64,000 nt of DNA, taken from Octadecabacter arcticus 238. Lineage in GTDB: Bacteria > Pseudomonadota > Alphaproteobacteria > Rhodobacterales > Rhodobacteraceae. Below, piece after piece: positions 18,046-26,980 of the stretch. How positions within the stretch are numbered: the first letter of the stretch is position 1; each line of letters starts with the position of its first letter. The position numbers and the translations under genes are program-made. The DNA lies in the NCBI RefSeq assembly GCF_000155735.2, contig NC_020908.1, forward strand, positions 1,989,001 through 2,053,000, given 5' to 3'. The notes below the pieces were generated by a model. That model saw nothing but the letters and a program-made list of their open reading frames with translations. It had not been told where the DNA came from and made no database searches.

Positions 18046-19329
18046 ATGAAGAAGACTATCACAGCAAGCGCTGGACTTGCCAGCGCGTCGAATGTTCATC
18101 AACTCGTGGAAACAGCCTGGGACAAAGTTGGCGAGAGCTTCGAGCAGTTCTGCCTGACGGCGGGCGTCGCCAGTCTGGTTCAGATGTTTGGTGAGGACGC
18201 AGATACGCTGGCGGGTGGCCGATACGAGCATTGCACTGACAAGCCTGGCCACAGATGGGGCACCGCGAAAGGTCAGGTTGGGTTCCATGGTGGGAAGATT
18301 GAGCTGGAGCGCGCCCGTGTGCGCGATAAAGTGACCGGTAAAGAGATTGTCCTGCCGAGCTGGGAAGAGGCCTCCTCGGGTGGCTTCCTTGAACAATGGG
18401 CAATGAGCCTAATGTTGATGAATGTTTCCACCCGTAAGTATGACCGAGCTGTACGGCTGCCCGAAGCGAAGGTGCCTAATAAGGCAGGGAGCGGGCTGTC
18501 CAGGTCAGCAGTTTCGCGTCGCTTCAAAGCACTCACCCAAGCGCGCCTGGATGAGTGGATGTCATCTGATCTATCGGAGCTTGACCTTGTAGCGATCCAG
18601 ATCGACGGGCTGCATTTGGACGATCATTTGTTGGTGCTTGCGGCCGTGGGTGTGGAGGTTTCAGGCGAAAAGCACCCTCTGGGCGTCATTGAAGGGGCGA
18701 CCGAGAACGCCGCGACGGTTCAGGCGCTTTTGGACAATCTGATAGAGCGTGGGCTCGATCCAGCGGGCTGCTATTTGTTCATCGTAGATGGGGCTAAGGC
18801 ACTGACCAAGGCAATTCGGCGCACATTTGGTGCCGATATTCCCATCCAAAGATGCCAGATACACAAGGCCCGCAACATAACTGACAGGCTTCCTCCAAAG
18901 CTGCACGCCTCCGTACGCCGCGCGCTGAAGCAAGCATGGGAGCTTGATGATGCCGACAAAGCCGAGCGGTTGATGCGGAATCTTGCCCAGCGACTAGAGC
19001 TTGAGGCTCCGGACGTTTCAAAGTCGATCCTTGAGGGCCTAGACGAAATTCTAACTGTTGTTAGGTTGGGGCTACCTGTGGAATTGAGACGCTCATTGGC
19101 CAGCACCAACATCATTGAATCTATGAACAGCGTGATCCGACAGGTCTGTCGAAACGTCAAACGCTGGCGCGATGCAAAAATGGCGCTGCGCTGGACAGGG
19201 GCTGGTATGCTGGAAGCCGCGAAAGGCTTCCGCCGCCTAAAGGCCTACAAGCAACTCCCCATTCTCAAGCAAGCTTTGCTAGATCATCGCAATACCGTAA
19301 CGCTTGACCAAATCAAGGACGTCGCCTAA
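18046..19329 (+). CDS. IS256-family (mutator-type) transposase
   Basis: A 427-residue DDE transposase. The catalytic residues are readable: Asp187 in VAIQIDGLH, Asp248 in FIVDGAKAL, and Glu358 in STNIIESMNS. The CQIHKARNI motif (residues 270-278) between the second Asp and the Glu is diagnostic of this family. The start is ATG with AGGAAGC upstream. It is full length with no frameshift, so the element could still be active. Confidence 0.96.
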   Translation: MKKTITASAGLASASNVHQLVETAWDKVGESFEQFCLTAGVASLVQMFGEDADTLAGGRYEHCTDKPGHRWGTAKGQVGFHGGKIELERARVRDKVTGKEIVLPSWEEASSGGFLEQWAMSLMLMNVSTRKYDRAVRLPEAKVPNKAGSGLSRSAVSRRFKALTQARLDEWMSSDLSELDLVAIQIDGLHLDDHLLVLAAVGVEVSGEKHPLGVIEGATENAATVQALLDNLIERGLDPAGCYLFIVDGAKALTKAIRRTFGADIPIQRCQIHKARNITDRLPPKLHASVRRALKQAWELDDADKAERLMRNLAQRLELEAPDVSKSILEGLDEILTVVRLGLPVELRRSLASTNIIESMNSVIRQVCRNVKRWRDAKMALRWTGAGMLEAAKGFRRLKAYKQLPILKQALLDHRNTVTLDQIKDVA

Positions 19330-19359
19330 CCATCAATCAAGCAGCGCCACTCGCCCGAT

Positions 19360-19384
19360 TTTCAACATCGTACGGGACATCCCC
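19360..19384 (-). repeat. Right terminal inverted repeat of the IS
   Basis: Read on the minus strand it begins GGGGATGTCCCG and continues to ATGTTGAAA. It pairs with the left end at 17948-17972. Confidence 0.8.
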
Positions 19385-19728
19385 TTCTGACGGCCTTGTT
19401 TCTGGATAGCGGTCGCACAATCGACCCTGAGCCTGAGGCATATTTTCCACTTTCTCAGGCCACCCAAGCGATGATGGCGCGGGTCAATGTTGTGGCCGAT
19501 GACAACGTACCCGAAACCGCAAGCGAGGTTATTGTGTCGCTGACCACAGGCGAAACCCTGCGCGCATCCCATGATTTGGCAGAACCTGAACCCCTCAGCC
19601 TTCGACGTGAAAAGCTGATGGCAAAGGGGGCCGATCTGTTGTCGCCCGGTGTTGCGCAGGATGTCGCAGATGCCATTGCAGCGCGCAACCTGTCAGCCCT
19701 GACACGCGCTCTGCGCAGCACCGATTAG
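19385..19728 (+). pseudogene. MmgE/PrpD family protein, 3' fragment
   Basis: An open frame directly right of the IS encodes the C-terminal part of the same MmgE/PrpD protein (LLTALFLDSG, ARVNVVADD, then a late helical tail ending LRSTD). It is in a different frame from the 5' fragment and has no start of its own other than a TTG at 19396. Aligned by eye to the family, the expected segment around the usual PRWxxVCN motif is missing, which points to a deletion next to the IS. The product is non-functional. Confidence 0.8.
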
Positions 19729-19735
19729 CGCAGAC

Positions 19736-19769
19736 AAAAACGGGCGCCACGATTTGCATCGGGCGCCCG
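19736..19769 (-). terminator. Rho-independent terminator of amt
   Basis: On the minus strand CGGGCGCC pairs with GGCGCCCG (19741-19748 with 19762-19769), followed by TTTTT (19736-19740). It lies 24 bases past the amt stop codon. Confidence 0.8.
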
Positions 19770-19793
19770 CAATTGTCAGATTTTCTGAAACCC

Positions 19794-20975
19794 TTAGCTC
19801 GACATATCGTAAGCGCGTTCGCCGTGTGATGCGAGGTCGAGGCCCGTGTGTTCGTCTTCTTCACTCACTCGGATCGGGAAGATCGCCTTAACGACAAGCA
19901 CAATGGCCGTGGTCACAATCACCGTCCAGAGGCCGACAACTGCAAGGCCGCCCAACTGTTCCGTCCAGCCCGCATGACCAAATACCGCTAGCATAATGAT
20001 ACCAAACATACCGCCCACGCCGTGCACCGCGAACACATCCAATGTGTCATCTATTTTCAGTGCTCTTTTAACGACGTGGCACAGCTCTTGGCACATGATG
20101 CCCGCGATTGCGCCAATTAGAAGTGCCTCGATCGGGCCAACAGAACCGGACGCAGGCGTGATTGACGCTAGGCCTGCGATCGTTCCAGTGACAAGGCCGA
20201 CGAGCGAGGATTTGCCAAAGCGGATGCGTTCCCACAGGGCCCATGTCAGGGACGCGGCGGCAGCCGATATGTGTGTGACCGTAATCGCCATCGCCGCTGA
20301 TCCATTGGCAGCCAGCTCGGACCCGCCATTAAAGCCGAACCAACCGACCCACAGCATCGCAGCACCGATCATCACCATTCCAGGATTGTGCGGTGGTTTG
20401 GATTTGTCCCGCCGTGGCCCAAGGAAAAACGCCACGATCAGTGCTGCCAGCCCTGCTGTTTGGTGCACCACGATTCCGCCGGCAAAATCATTCACACCAT
20501 TCTCAAACAGTGACCAGTCCTCACCCGCAAGCAGACCGCCGCCCCAAACCCAATGGGCCACAGGTGCATAACACAGCAACATCCACAGCCCCGAGAATGT
20601 CATCACAAACCCAAAACCGATACGTTCAACGTATGCCCCGACAATCAGCGCAGGGGTGATGATCGCAAACGTCATCTGGAACGCAAAGAACAACACTTCA
20701 GGAATGTTACCCGCCATTGTGTCTTCGGTGATGCCGATCAGAAACGCCTTCTCCAAGCCGCCCCAGTAGGCATTGCCGTCCCCAAATGCGATGGAATACC
20801 CGAACGCGAGCCAAAGGATCGACATCAGGCAGGCGATCCCGAAACATTGCATAAACACGCTAAGCACATTTCGTGCCCGCACTAGACCGCCGTAAAACAA
20901 CGCCAATCCAGGCAGGGTCATAAACAACACAAGTGCGGTTGCGACGATAATCCAAGCGGTGTCCGCTCCGTTCAT
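19794..20975 (-). CDS. amt: Ammonium transporter
   Basis: A 393-residue inner-membrane Amt/Rh channel with eleven expected helices. Landmarks are FYGGLVRARNVLS, the SVFMQCF strip, DFAGGIVVHQTAGLAAL and the C-terminal VHGVGG with the ExxxEHTGLD tail that contacts PII proteins. The start is the ATG at 20975 with AAGGAAAAG upstream; 29 codons of the longer frame are discarded. No glnK gene is adjacent, which is unusual, since the pair often travels together. Nitrogen control through the NtrBC genes at 24.4 kb is likely but no site is visible. Confidence 0.95.
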   Translation of the reverse strand: MNGADTAWIIVATALVLFMTLPGLALFYGGLVRARNVLSVFMQCFGIACLMSILWLAFGYSIAFGDGNAYWGGLEKAFLIGITEDTMAGNIPEVLFFAFQMTFAIITPALIVGAYVERIGFGFVMTFSGLWMLLCYAPVAHWVWGGGLLAGEDWSLFENGVNDFAGGIVVHQTAGLAALIVAFFLGPRRDKSKPPHNPGMVMIGAAMLWVGWFGFNGGSELAANGSAAMAITVTHISAAAASLTWALWERIRFGKSSLVGLVTGTIAGLASITPASGSVGPIEALLIGAIAGIMCQELCHVVKRALKIDDTLDVFAVHGVGGMFGIIMLAVFGHAGWTEQLGGLAVVGLWTVIVTTAIVLVVKAIFPIRVSEEDEHTGLDLASHGERAYDMSS

Positions 20976-21129
20976 TTTACTTTTCCTTGATGTCTGCGTT
21001 TGGCTGACCCCAAAGCGTATATGAACCGCCTTCAAAAGAGGCAGGCGGGCCTGAGCGCGCACAAATTGAGGGCATTACAGAGCTGATCACTATTTAGGCT
21101 AATATTGAGCATGACGCTTAATAAATGCG

Positions 21130-21603
21130 CTAAAGTGAATCGATCGCGCCTTGCAGCAACGTCAGCGCGGTTTGCACACTGCGCGCGCGAACTTGCGTGC
21201 GTCCCAGTGGGCCAAACTCATGCGTGACTGTCTGCACGTCGCCGCCCGCGTCGAGCCCGAAACAGACCCGACCTTCGGGCTTGAAGTCCGATCCACCAGG
21301 ACCCGCGATCCCCGTGATGGACACCGCGATATCAGCCATCGCGGTCCGTCGCGCACCGCGTGCCATTTGTTCGGCAACCTGTTCGCTGACGGCACCGAAA
21401 GCTTCCAACGTGGCGGGATCGACCTGCACCATCGCGACTTTGGCGGCGTTGGAATAGGTGACAAAGCCACGCTCGAACACGGCAGAACTGCCGGCAATAT
21501 CCGTAAGGGCGGCAGACACCAGACCGCCTGTGCAACTTTCAGCGGTTGTGATTGTCATGCCTTTGGCAATCGCGCCCGCAACAACCTGCGCCGCTAATGT
21601 CAC
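21130..21603 (-). CDS. CinA C-terminal domain protein (NMN deamidase)
   Basis: A 157-residue stand-alone CinA C-terminal domain, which in characterised cases hydrolyses nicotinamide mononucleotide to the acid form (PncC). The signature is TTAESCTGGLVSAALTDIAG followed by FERGFVTYSN and SITGIAGPGG. The best start is the GTG at 21603, which overlaps the pgpA stop (GTGA), so it is translationally coupled. The N-terminal competence-damage domain of full CinA is absent. Confidence 0.9.
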   Translation of the reverse strand: MTLAAQVVAGAIAKGMTITTAESCTGGLVSAALTDIAGSSAVFERGFVTYSNAAKVAMVQVDPATLEAFGAVSEQVAEQMARGARRTAMADIAVSITGIAGPGGSDFKPEGRVCFGLDAGGDVQTVTHEFGPLGRTQVRARSVQTALTLLQGAIDSL

Positions 21604-22100
21604 GATGCAATCCCGTGCCAAAGTCCGGCAAGCGCGATCACGCAAACCGCAGCAAACACCCCTGCGATAACGTCATCCAACATCACGCCCGTTGCGTTGT
21701 CTTTGCGGTCCGCCCAGCCCACCGGACCAGGTTTGACGATGTCATAAAGCCGGAAAAACGCAAACGCAGCGATCCACCCGGGCCACACTGACAGGGATGA
21801 CACGTTTGCCATGCTTGCGCCAATCAAGACGGGCAAAAGTGCTATCCATTGGCCAACGACCTCGTCGATCACGATCTCGGACGGGTCGTGGTTGTCGGAG
21901 CCCTCCGTCATCCATTTGGTCGCGATATAGCCTTTGATGTAGGTCGCTGGTATCGCCAAAACGAACAGCCAGATGCCGCCGATCTGGTAAATCAACCACG
22001 CCAGCGGCAGGGCGGCCAACGACCCCCACGTTCCCGGCGCAGGTTTCATGTAACCGACGTAAAAAACCGTCGCCGTGATTTTTGCCCATTGTTGTTTCAT
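21600..22100 (-). CDS. pgpA: Phosphatidylglycerophosphatase A
   Basis: A 166-residue membrane enzyme that dephosphorylates phosphatidylglycerol phosphate in phospholipid synthesis. Landmarks are [15 protein letters not shown], the metal-binding [10 protein letters not shown] and [17 protein letters not shown], followed by the DDVIAG acidic pair and a last membrane helix. It starts at the ATG at 22100, which overlaps the ispDF stop (ATGA). The longer open frame upstream overlaps ispDF and is not coding. Confidence 0.95.
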   Translation of the reverse strand: MKQQWAKITATVFYVGYMKPAPGTWGSLAALPLAWLIYQIGGIWLFVLAIPATYIKGYIATKWMTEGSDNHDPSEIVIDEVVGQWIALLPVLIGASMANVSSLSVWPGWIAAFAFFRLYDIVKPGPVGWADRKDNATGVMLDDVIAGVFAAVCVIALAGLWHGIAS

Positions 22101-23248
22101 CCTGCTGTCCCTTTTATCAGCGTGACCGTGGCCATCGCTGCAATCCCTTCGCCGCGCCCTGTAAAACCAAGGCGTTCGGACGTTGTCGCCTTTACGCTGA
22201 CGCGGTCCGCATCGATCCTCATAATCTGCGCCATCCGCATCCGCATCGCCGCAGCAACGGGGCCGATCTTTGGGAATTCGCAGATCAATGTGCAATCCAT
22301 ATGGTTGATCGCAAAGCCCATTTCGCGAGCAAGGTCGCAGGCGTGTGCCAGAAAAATATCGCTGGCAGCGCCTTTCCAGTGTGGATCGCTTGGCGGGAAA
22401 TGCTGGCCGATGTCGCCACGACACAGCGCACCGTAAATCGCATCCGTGACCGTGTGCATCCCAACATCCGCATCCGAATGTCCCTGCAGACCACGGCTGT
22501 GCGGGATTTTGACGCCGCAGAGCATCACATGATCGCCCACCCCGAAACGGTGCACGTCAAAGCCGTTTCCGGTTCGAATATCCAATGGTGTCTCCAGTAA
22601 TTTTGCAGCCCGCGCGAAATCGGCAGGCGTCGTGATCTTGAGGTTACGAGCATCGCCTTGCACGATCGTTACATCCAGTCCAGCGCGCTGCGCGATTTCT
22701 ACGTCGTCGGCGGCACCTGCGCCGTGGGTAGCATGCGCGGCGCGGATCGCCGTCAGATGGAAACCTTGCGGTGTTTGGGCGCGATACAGACCTGTGCGAT
22801 CCTGAACGCCTTTGACTTGGTTATCTTCACCCATCCATAAAGCGTCGGTGACGGGCAGGGCTGGTCCAACCGCTTGGTCGGTTTGTAGGGAGTCCAACAC
22901 ACGGTCGATGACGACCGGCGGTAGACAGCATCGCGCGGCGTCATGGATCAGGACGTGGTCAGCTTGGGTCGCGTTCAGGCCGGACAGAACGGACTGCGAC
23001 CTCTCGGCACCACCAGTCGCGATACGGACGTGGCTGGATAGCTTCAACGCTTCAACTCGGGCGCGATCAGTATCTGCCACCACAAGGACAATTTCGGTGA
23101 TGCGCGGGTGCGCCGTAAAGACATCTAATGTGTGCTGGAGCACCGATTTACCCGCAATATGCTGCCATTGCTTTGAAACATCACCGCCCGCGCGCTGCCC
23201 GCGTCCGGCGGCGACGATAATGGCAGCAACAGTTGGTGGAATTTGCAT
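22097..23248 (-). CDS. ispDF: Bifunctional IspD/IspF (MEP pathway)
   Basis: A 383-residue fusion enzyme of the non-mevalonate isoprenoid route. The first about 225 residues are the cytidylyltransferase ([21 protein letters not shown]). The rest is 2-C-methyl-D-erythritol 2,4-cyclodiphosphate synthase ([18 protein letters not shown] metal ligands, [12 protein letters not shown]). The two steps flank the CMK kinase reaction, IspE, which is not in the window. It is the first gene of ispDF-pgpA-cinA, all overlapping by four bases. It is divergent from dusB. Confidence 0.97.
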   Translation of the reverse strand: MQIPPTVAAIIVAAGRGQRAGGDVSKQWQHIAGKSVLQHTLDVFTAHPRITEIVLVVADTDRARVEALKLSSHVRIATGGAERSQSVLSGLNATQADHVLIHDAARCCLPPVVIDRVLDSLQTDQAVGPALPVTDALWMGEDNQVKGVQDRTGLYRAQTPQGFHLTAIRAAHATHGAGAADDVEIAQRAGLDVTIVQGDARNLKITTPADFARAAKLLETPLDIRTGNGFDVHRFGVGDHVMLCGVKIPHSRGLQGHSDADVGMHTVTDAIYGALCRGDIGQHFPPSDPHWKGAASDIFLAHACDLAREMGFAINHMDCTLICEFPKIGPVAAAMRMRMAQIMRIDADRVSVKATTSERLGFTGRGEGIAAMATVTLIKGTAG

Positions 23249-23406
23249 GTCGGGGCGCCCCTTGTCTGGGTGTGTTCTACCCAGAGCGACGCGTCGAGGG
23301 AAGTGCGCGTGGCTATCCGCTTAAATATGAGGCATGTTATGTATTCTGCCTGATAATTCACCTTGATATCGTTGAAGTTGCAACCTGTTCGCGCTAACTG
23401 AACTTC

Positions 23407-24408
23407 ATGCAGCGTGACATCCCCTTACCAGATACTGACAGCCCCGTGGCGCTTGCCCCGCTGGCTGGAATATCAGATTTGCCGTTTCGCCAGCTTGTGG
23501 CGTCATTCGGCGCAGGGTGGGTTGTGTCCGAAATGATCGCCAGCCAAGAAATGGTACAGGCAAAACCCGGCGTGCGTGAAAAGGCGGAGTTGGGGTTTAA
23601 TCAGGCTAATACCGCCGTGCAGCTTGCTGGTCGCGAGGCGCATTGGATGGCCGAAGCCGCGCGTCACGTCGAGGCCAATGGTGCGGCAATGATTGACATC
23701 AACATGGGCTGTCCTGCGAAGAAAGTGACCAGCGGTTATTCCGGATCAGCGCTGCTGCGCGATCTCGATCATGCGTTGACATTAATTGATGCGGTGGTTG
23801 GCGCGGTTGATATTCCGGTCACGTTAAAAACGCGGCTTGGCTGGGACGACGCGCTGTTGAATGCGCCTGATTTGGCTGTTCGGGCCGAAAATGCAGGGAT
23901 CGCGCGGATCGTCATTCATGGCCGCACGCGGTGCCAGTTTTATAAGGGCCGTGCAAATTGGGATGCTATAGCGCTGGTCAAAAACGCGGTGTCGATCCCA
24001 GTGATCGCAAATGGCGATATCATTGATGCGAGTACGGCGAAAACAGCACTGGACGCGTCGGGCGCTGACGGTTTGATGATTGGGCGCGGGGCGCAGGGCT
24101 GCCCTTGGATGTTGCGCGACGTCGCGGCGCAACTGAGTGGCAATGTTGCCCCAGCCCCGCCGCAAGGAAGCGCATTTATTCAACTGGTATCAGACCACTA
24201 TGACGCAATGTTAAGTTTCTATGGCACCCAAATGGGCAGCAAAGCTGCACGCAAACATCTGGGGTGGTACATGGATCAATGTGCGCCCGAACCAAATCTG
24301 CGCAAGGCTGTCCTGACGGAACGCGACCCCAAGAAAGTGTTCAATCTGTTGCCCGATGCGCTGGCAACGCCTTTGGTCACACATCAAGGTGCGGGGCAGG
24401 CTGCATGA
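23407..24408 (+). CDS. dusB: tRNA-dihydrouridine synthase (DusB/NifR3)
   Basis: A 333-residue FMN enzyme that reduces uridines in the tRNA D-loop. The catalytic cysteine is in INMGCPAKKV (Cys102). Flavin-site text VIHGRTRCQFYKG and VIANGDI is present. In Rhodobacter this gene is called nifR3 and starts the nifR3-ntrB-ntrC operon; the same order is seen here. Its TGA overlaps the ntrB ATG (ATGA). It is divergent from ispDF. Confidence 0.96.
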   Translation: MQRDIPLPDTDSPVALAPLAGISDLPFRQLVASFGAGWVVSEMIASQEMVQAKPGVREKAELGFNQANTAVQLAGREAHWMAEAARHVEANGAAMIDINMGCPAKKVTSGYSGSALLRDLDHALTLIDAVVGAVDIPVTLKTRLGWDDALLNAPDLAVRAENAGIARIVIHGRTRCQFYKGRANWDAIALVKNAVSIPVIANGDIIDASTAKTALDASGADGLMIGRGAQGCPWMLRDVAAQLSGNVAPAPPQGSAFIQLVSDHYDAMLSFYGTQMGSKAARKHLGWYMDQCAPEPNLRKAVLTERDPKKVFNLLPDALATPLVTHQGAGQAA

Positions 24409-25469
24409 ATGCGCTTTGGAATTCATTGCCAGTGCCCGCGTTGCTGTTGAACCCCGACGACACGATTGCGCAAAGCAATCCGGCGGCGGAAGCCTTTTTG
24501 AACCTATCGTCCAGATCCCTCATAGGCGCGCTATTGTGGGACACGGTGATGATCGACGCACCGCTAGAATCCGCCTACGCGCGGGCGAGCGCCAACCGGT
24601 CATCGCTGTTCATCAACGATGTCGATGTAAGCAGTGGAGAGAGATCACCGCTACAATGCAACATCCAGTTTGCCCCGCTTTTAGACGGGGGCGATCAGAT
24701 GTTGATGATTTTCGAACCTCGCGAAATGGCGACGCGGCTGAACAAGTCTGCCAAATCCATTCGCGCTGCGCGGTCTGCGATTGGCATGGCCGAAATGCTT
24801 GCCCATGAAATCAAAAACCCGCTTGCGGGGATCACGGGTGCGGCGCAGCTGTTGTCGATGACGCTGTCAGCGGAGGATTGCGAAATGACCGATCTGATAG
24901 TCGAGGAATCGCGCCGGATTGTGAAACTGTTGGAACAGGTCGAGCAATTTGGCAATCTGCAACCGCCCAATCGCAGTGAAGTCAACATTCACGATGTGCT
25001 GGACCGCGCGCGTCAGTCTGCTTCGGTGGGGTTTGGCGCACACATGATGATGATCCAAGACTACGATCCATCGCTTCCGTCAGCCTATGTCGACGCGGAC
25101 CAATTTTTGCAGGTGCTTTTGAACCTTCTAAAGAACGCATCAGAGGCTGGTGGCGCAGGCGGGTCGATCCGGTTGCACACCTTCTATGAGCCCTCTCTGC
25201 GCATGAAACGCGATGATGGAACCGTTGCACACCTGCCGCTGCAAATCGAAATTATTGATGACGGCCCCGGCTTGCCGCCCGACATTGCATCGGATGTTTT
25301 TGAGCCGTTTATCTCCGGTCGCGAAAACGGCACCGGCCTCGGCCTCGCACTGGTCAGTAAATTAATCGCTGATGTGGGGGGCTGGATTTCGGTAGATTCA
25401 GTGCCGGGGCGCACCATATTCCGCCTGTCGCTGCCGACACTTCCCGCTAAGTTAACAGGAGACGTATAG
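24405..25469 (+). CDS. ntrB: Nitrogen regulation sensor kinase NtrB
   Basis: A 354-residue cytoplasmic histidine kinase that phosphorylates NtrC when nitrogen is short and is tuned by PII proteins. An N-terminal PAS-like domain (residues 1-110) precedes the HisKA box MAEMLAHEIKNPLAGI (His134). The ATP domain shows NLLKNASEAG, DDGPGLPP and GTGLGLALV. No membrane segment is present, as expected. The start is the ATG at 24405 overlapping dusB. ntrC begins at the next base after its stop. Confidence 0.95.
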   Translation: MNALWNSLPVPALLLNPDDTIAQSNPAAEAFLNLSSRSLIGALLWDTVMIDAPLESAYARASANRSSLFINDVDVSSGERSPLQCNIQFAPLLDGGDQMLMIFEPREMATRLNKSAKSIRAARSAIGMAEMLAHEIKNPLAGITGAAQLLSMTLSAEDCEMTDLIVEESRRIVKLLEQVEQFGNLQPPNRSEVNIHDVLDRARQSASVGFGAHMMMIQDYDPSLPSAYVDADQFLQVLLNLLKNASEAGGAGGSIRLHTFYEPSLRMKRDDGTVAHLPLQIEIIDDGPGLPPDIASDVFEPFISGRENGTGLGLALVSKLIADVGGWISVDSVPGRTIFRLSLPTLPAKLTGDV

Positions 25470-26828
25470 ATGGATGGAACTGTTCTGGTTGCCGATGACG
25501 ACCGCACAATCCGCACGGTGTTGACGCAGGCGTTCACGCGGGCGGGCTGCAAAGTTCATGCGACGTCGTCTTTGGTGACGCTGATGCGCTGGGTGGAAGA
25601 GGGAAAGGGCGATCTGGTGATTTCCGATGTAATCATGCCCGATGGCAACGGTCTGGAACAACTCCCCAAAATCGCACTCGCACGGCCGGGTTTGCCCGTC
25701 ATCGTGATTTCAGCCCAAAATAATATCATGACAGCAATCCAAGCGGCAGAAGCCGACGCATACGACTATTTGCCAAAACCGTTTGATTTGCCGGACCTGA
25801 TGAAACGGGCTGCCCGTGCACTAGAAGTGAAACCGCGCGCCGCAGCCATCAGCCAAAACGATGAACACTCCGATGATCTGCCGCTCGTCGGGTGCACGGC
25901 GGCGATGCAGACGCTTTACCGACTGGTCGCGCGGGTGATGAACACGCCGCTGTCGGTCTTGGTGACGGGAGAAAGCGGCACGGGCAAAAGTCTGATCGCG
26001 CGCGCCATTCATGATTTTTCAGACCGCCGATCTATGCCGTTCGTGACCGCCACTGCCAACGATCTGAACGGGATGGACGGGCAGCAGCTGCTGTTGTCGC
26101 GGGCCAAAGGTGGCAGCCTCGTGTTTGATGAGGTGGGCGACTTTTCAATGGAGACCCAAAGCCGGATCGTGCGGATGATGGATGCCTTGGGCGACTCCGC
26201 ACCGCGGATCATCGCAACGTCGCGCACCGATTTGGTGATCGCGATGGAAGAAGGGCGCGTGCGTGAGGATCTGTACTATCGTCTCGCAGGGGTGACGGTC
26301 GTTGTGCCGCCCTTGCGTGACCGCGTTGATGACATCCCGCTTTTGGCACAGCATTTTCTGTCACGATCCGAACGCGAGGGAGCACCTGTGCGCCGCTTTG
26401 CGAGCAGTGCCATCGATATTGTGCGGGCCTACACATGGCCCGGCAATGTGCGCCAACTTGAAAATGTTGTGCGCCGCCTGGTCGTAACGTCGACCCACGA
26501 GGACATTCACCGCCCCGAAGTCGAACAAGTCCTTGGATCACAGCCAGCGATCGAACCATTGCAGACAGGCAGTTCGGATAAATTGTCCGGTTCCGTGGCG
26601 CAGCACCTTAAGCGATATTTCGATTTGCATGGAGGCGCGCTGCCACCGATCGGCCTTTATCAGCGGATATTGCGGGAAGTTGAGGCGCCTTTGATCGAAA
26701 TCGCGCTGGATGCAACATCTGGAAATCAAGCTAAATGTGCTGAGCTATTGGGCATCAACCGCAATACCTTGAGAAAAAAGATCACAGATCTGGATATCCA
26801 CGTGACACGCCGTCGTAAATTGATGTAA
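25470..26828 (+). CDS. ntrC: Nitrogen regulation response regulator NtrC (GAFTGA-less)
   Basis: A 452-residue response regulator. The receiver domain carries Asp53 ([10 protein letters not shown]). The AAA+ domain has Walker A GESGTGKS at 167-174, but the region after PFVTATAN (residues 190-215) is shortened and has no GAFTGA loop, the sigma-54 contact. The Fis-type HTH ([15 protein letters not shown]) closes the protein. R. capsulatus NtrC is known to lack this loop and to work with the housekeeping sigma factor. The same is predicted here. It follows ntrB with no gap. Confidence 0.95.
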   Translation: MDGTVLVADDDRTIRTVLTQAFTRAGCKVHATSSLVTLMRWVEEGKGDLVISDVIMPDGNGLEQLPKIALARPGLPVIVISAQNNIMTAIQAAEADAYDYLPKPFDLPDLMKRAARALEVKPRAAAISQNDEHSDDLPLVGCTAAMQTLYRLVARVMNTPLSVLVTGESGTGKSLIARAIHDFSDRRSMPFVTATANDLNGMDGQQLLLSRAKGGSLVFDEVGDFSMETQSRIVRMMDALGDSAPRIIATSRTDLVIAMEEGRVREDLYYRLAGVTVVVPPLRDRVDDIPLLAQHFLSRSEREGAPVRRFASSAIDIVRAYTWPGNVRQLENVVRRLVVTSTHEDIHRPEVEQVLGSQPAIEPLQTGSSDKLSGSVAQHLKRYFDLHGGALPPIGLYQRILREVEAPLIEIALDATSGNQAKCAELLGINRNTLRKKITDLDIHVTRRRKLM

Positions 26829-26980
26829 AAGCGCAACATAAGCGTGGCCATCCGGTCCCACTCTTGGGGTAGGGCAGGATCACATCAACAGGCGGTGGGC
26901 GAAGCGTTGTTTGACGGCAACGCATAAGCCCTTTGTTAGCGGGGCGTATTGGAGTGCAACGATCCCAATTGGGTAAGAAT

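Larger units (their letters stand above)
17948..19384 (+). mobile_element. IS256-family insertion sequence (1437 bp)
   Basis: The ends are imperfect inverted repeats, with 20 of 25 positions matching between 17948-17972 and the complement of 19360-19384 (outer GGGRATGTCCCG, inner ATGTTGAAA). A second inner pair is GGGTGGCGTTGCTT (17983-17996) against AAGCAGCGCCACTC (19339-19352), 12 of 14. It carries a single intact transposase gene. The flanks (ATTGAC on the left, TTCTGACG on the right) do not form the expected 8-9 bp target duplication, and the interrupted MmgE/PrpD gene appears to lack some 35-45 codons at the junction. Confidence 0.9.

Noticed and set aside
17939..19393. 8-9 bp target duplication around the IS
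   Set aside because: The flanks share only a TGACGG-like string at shifted positions that conflicts with the inverted-repeat ends.
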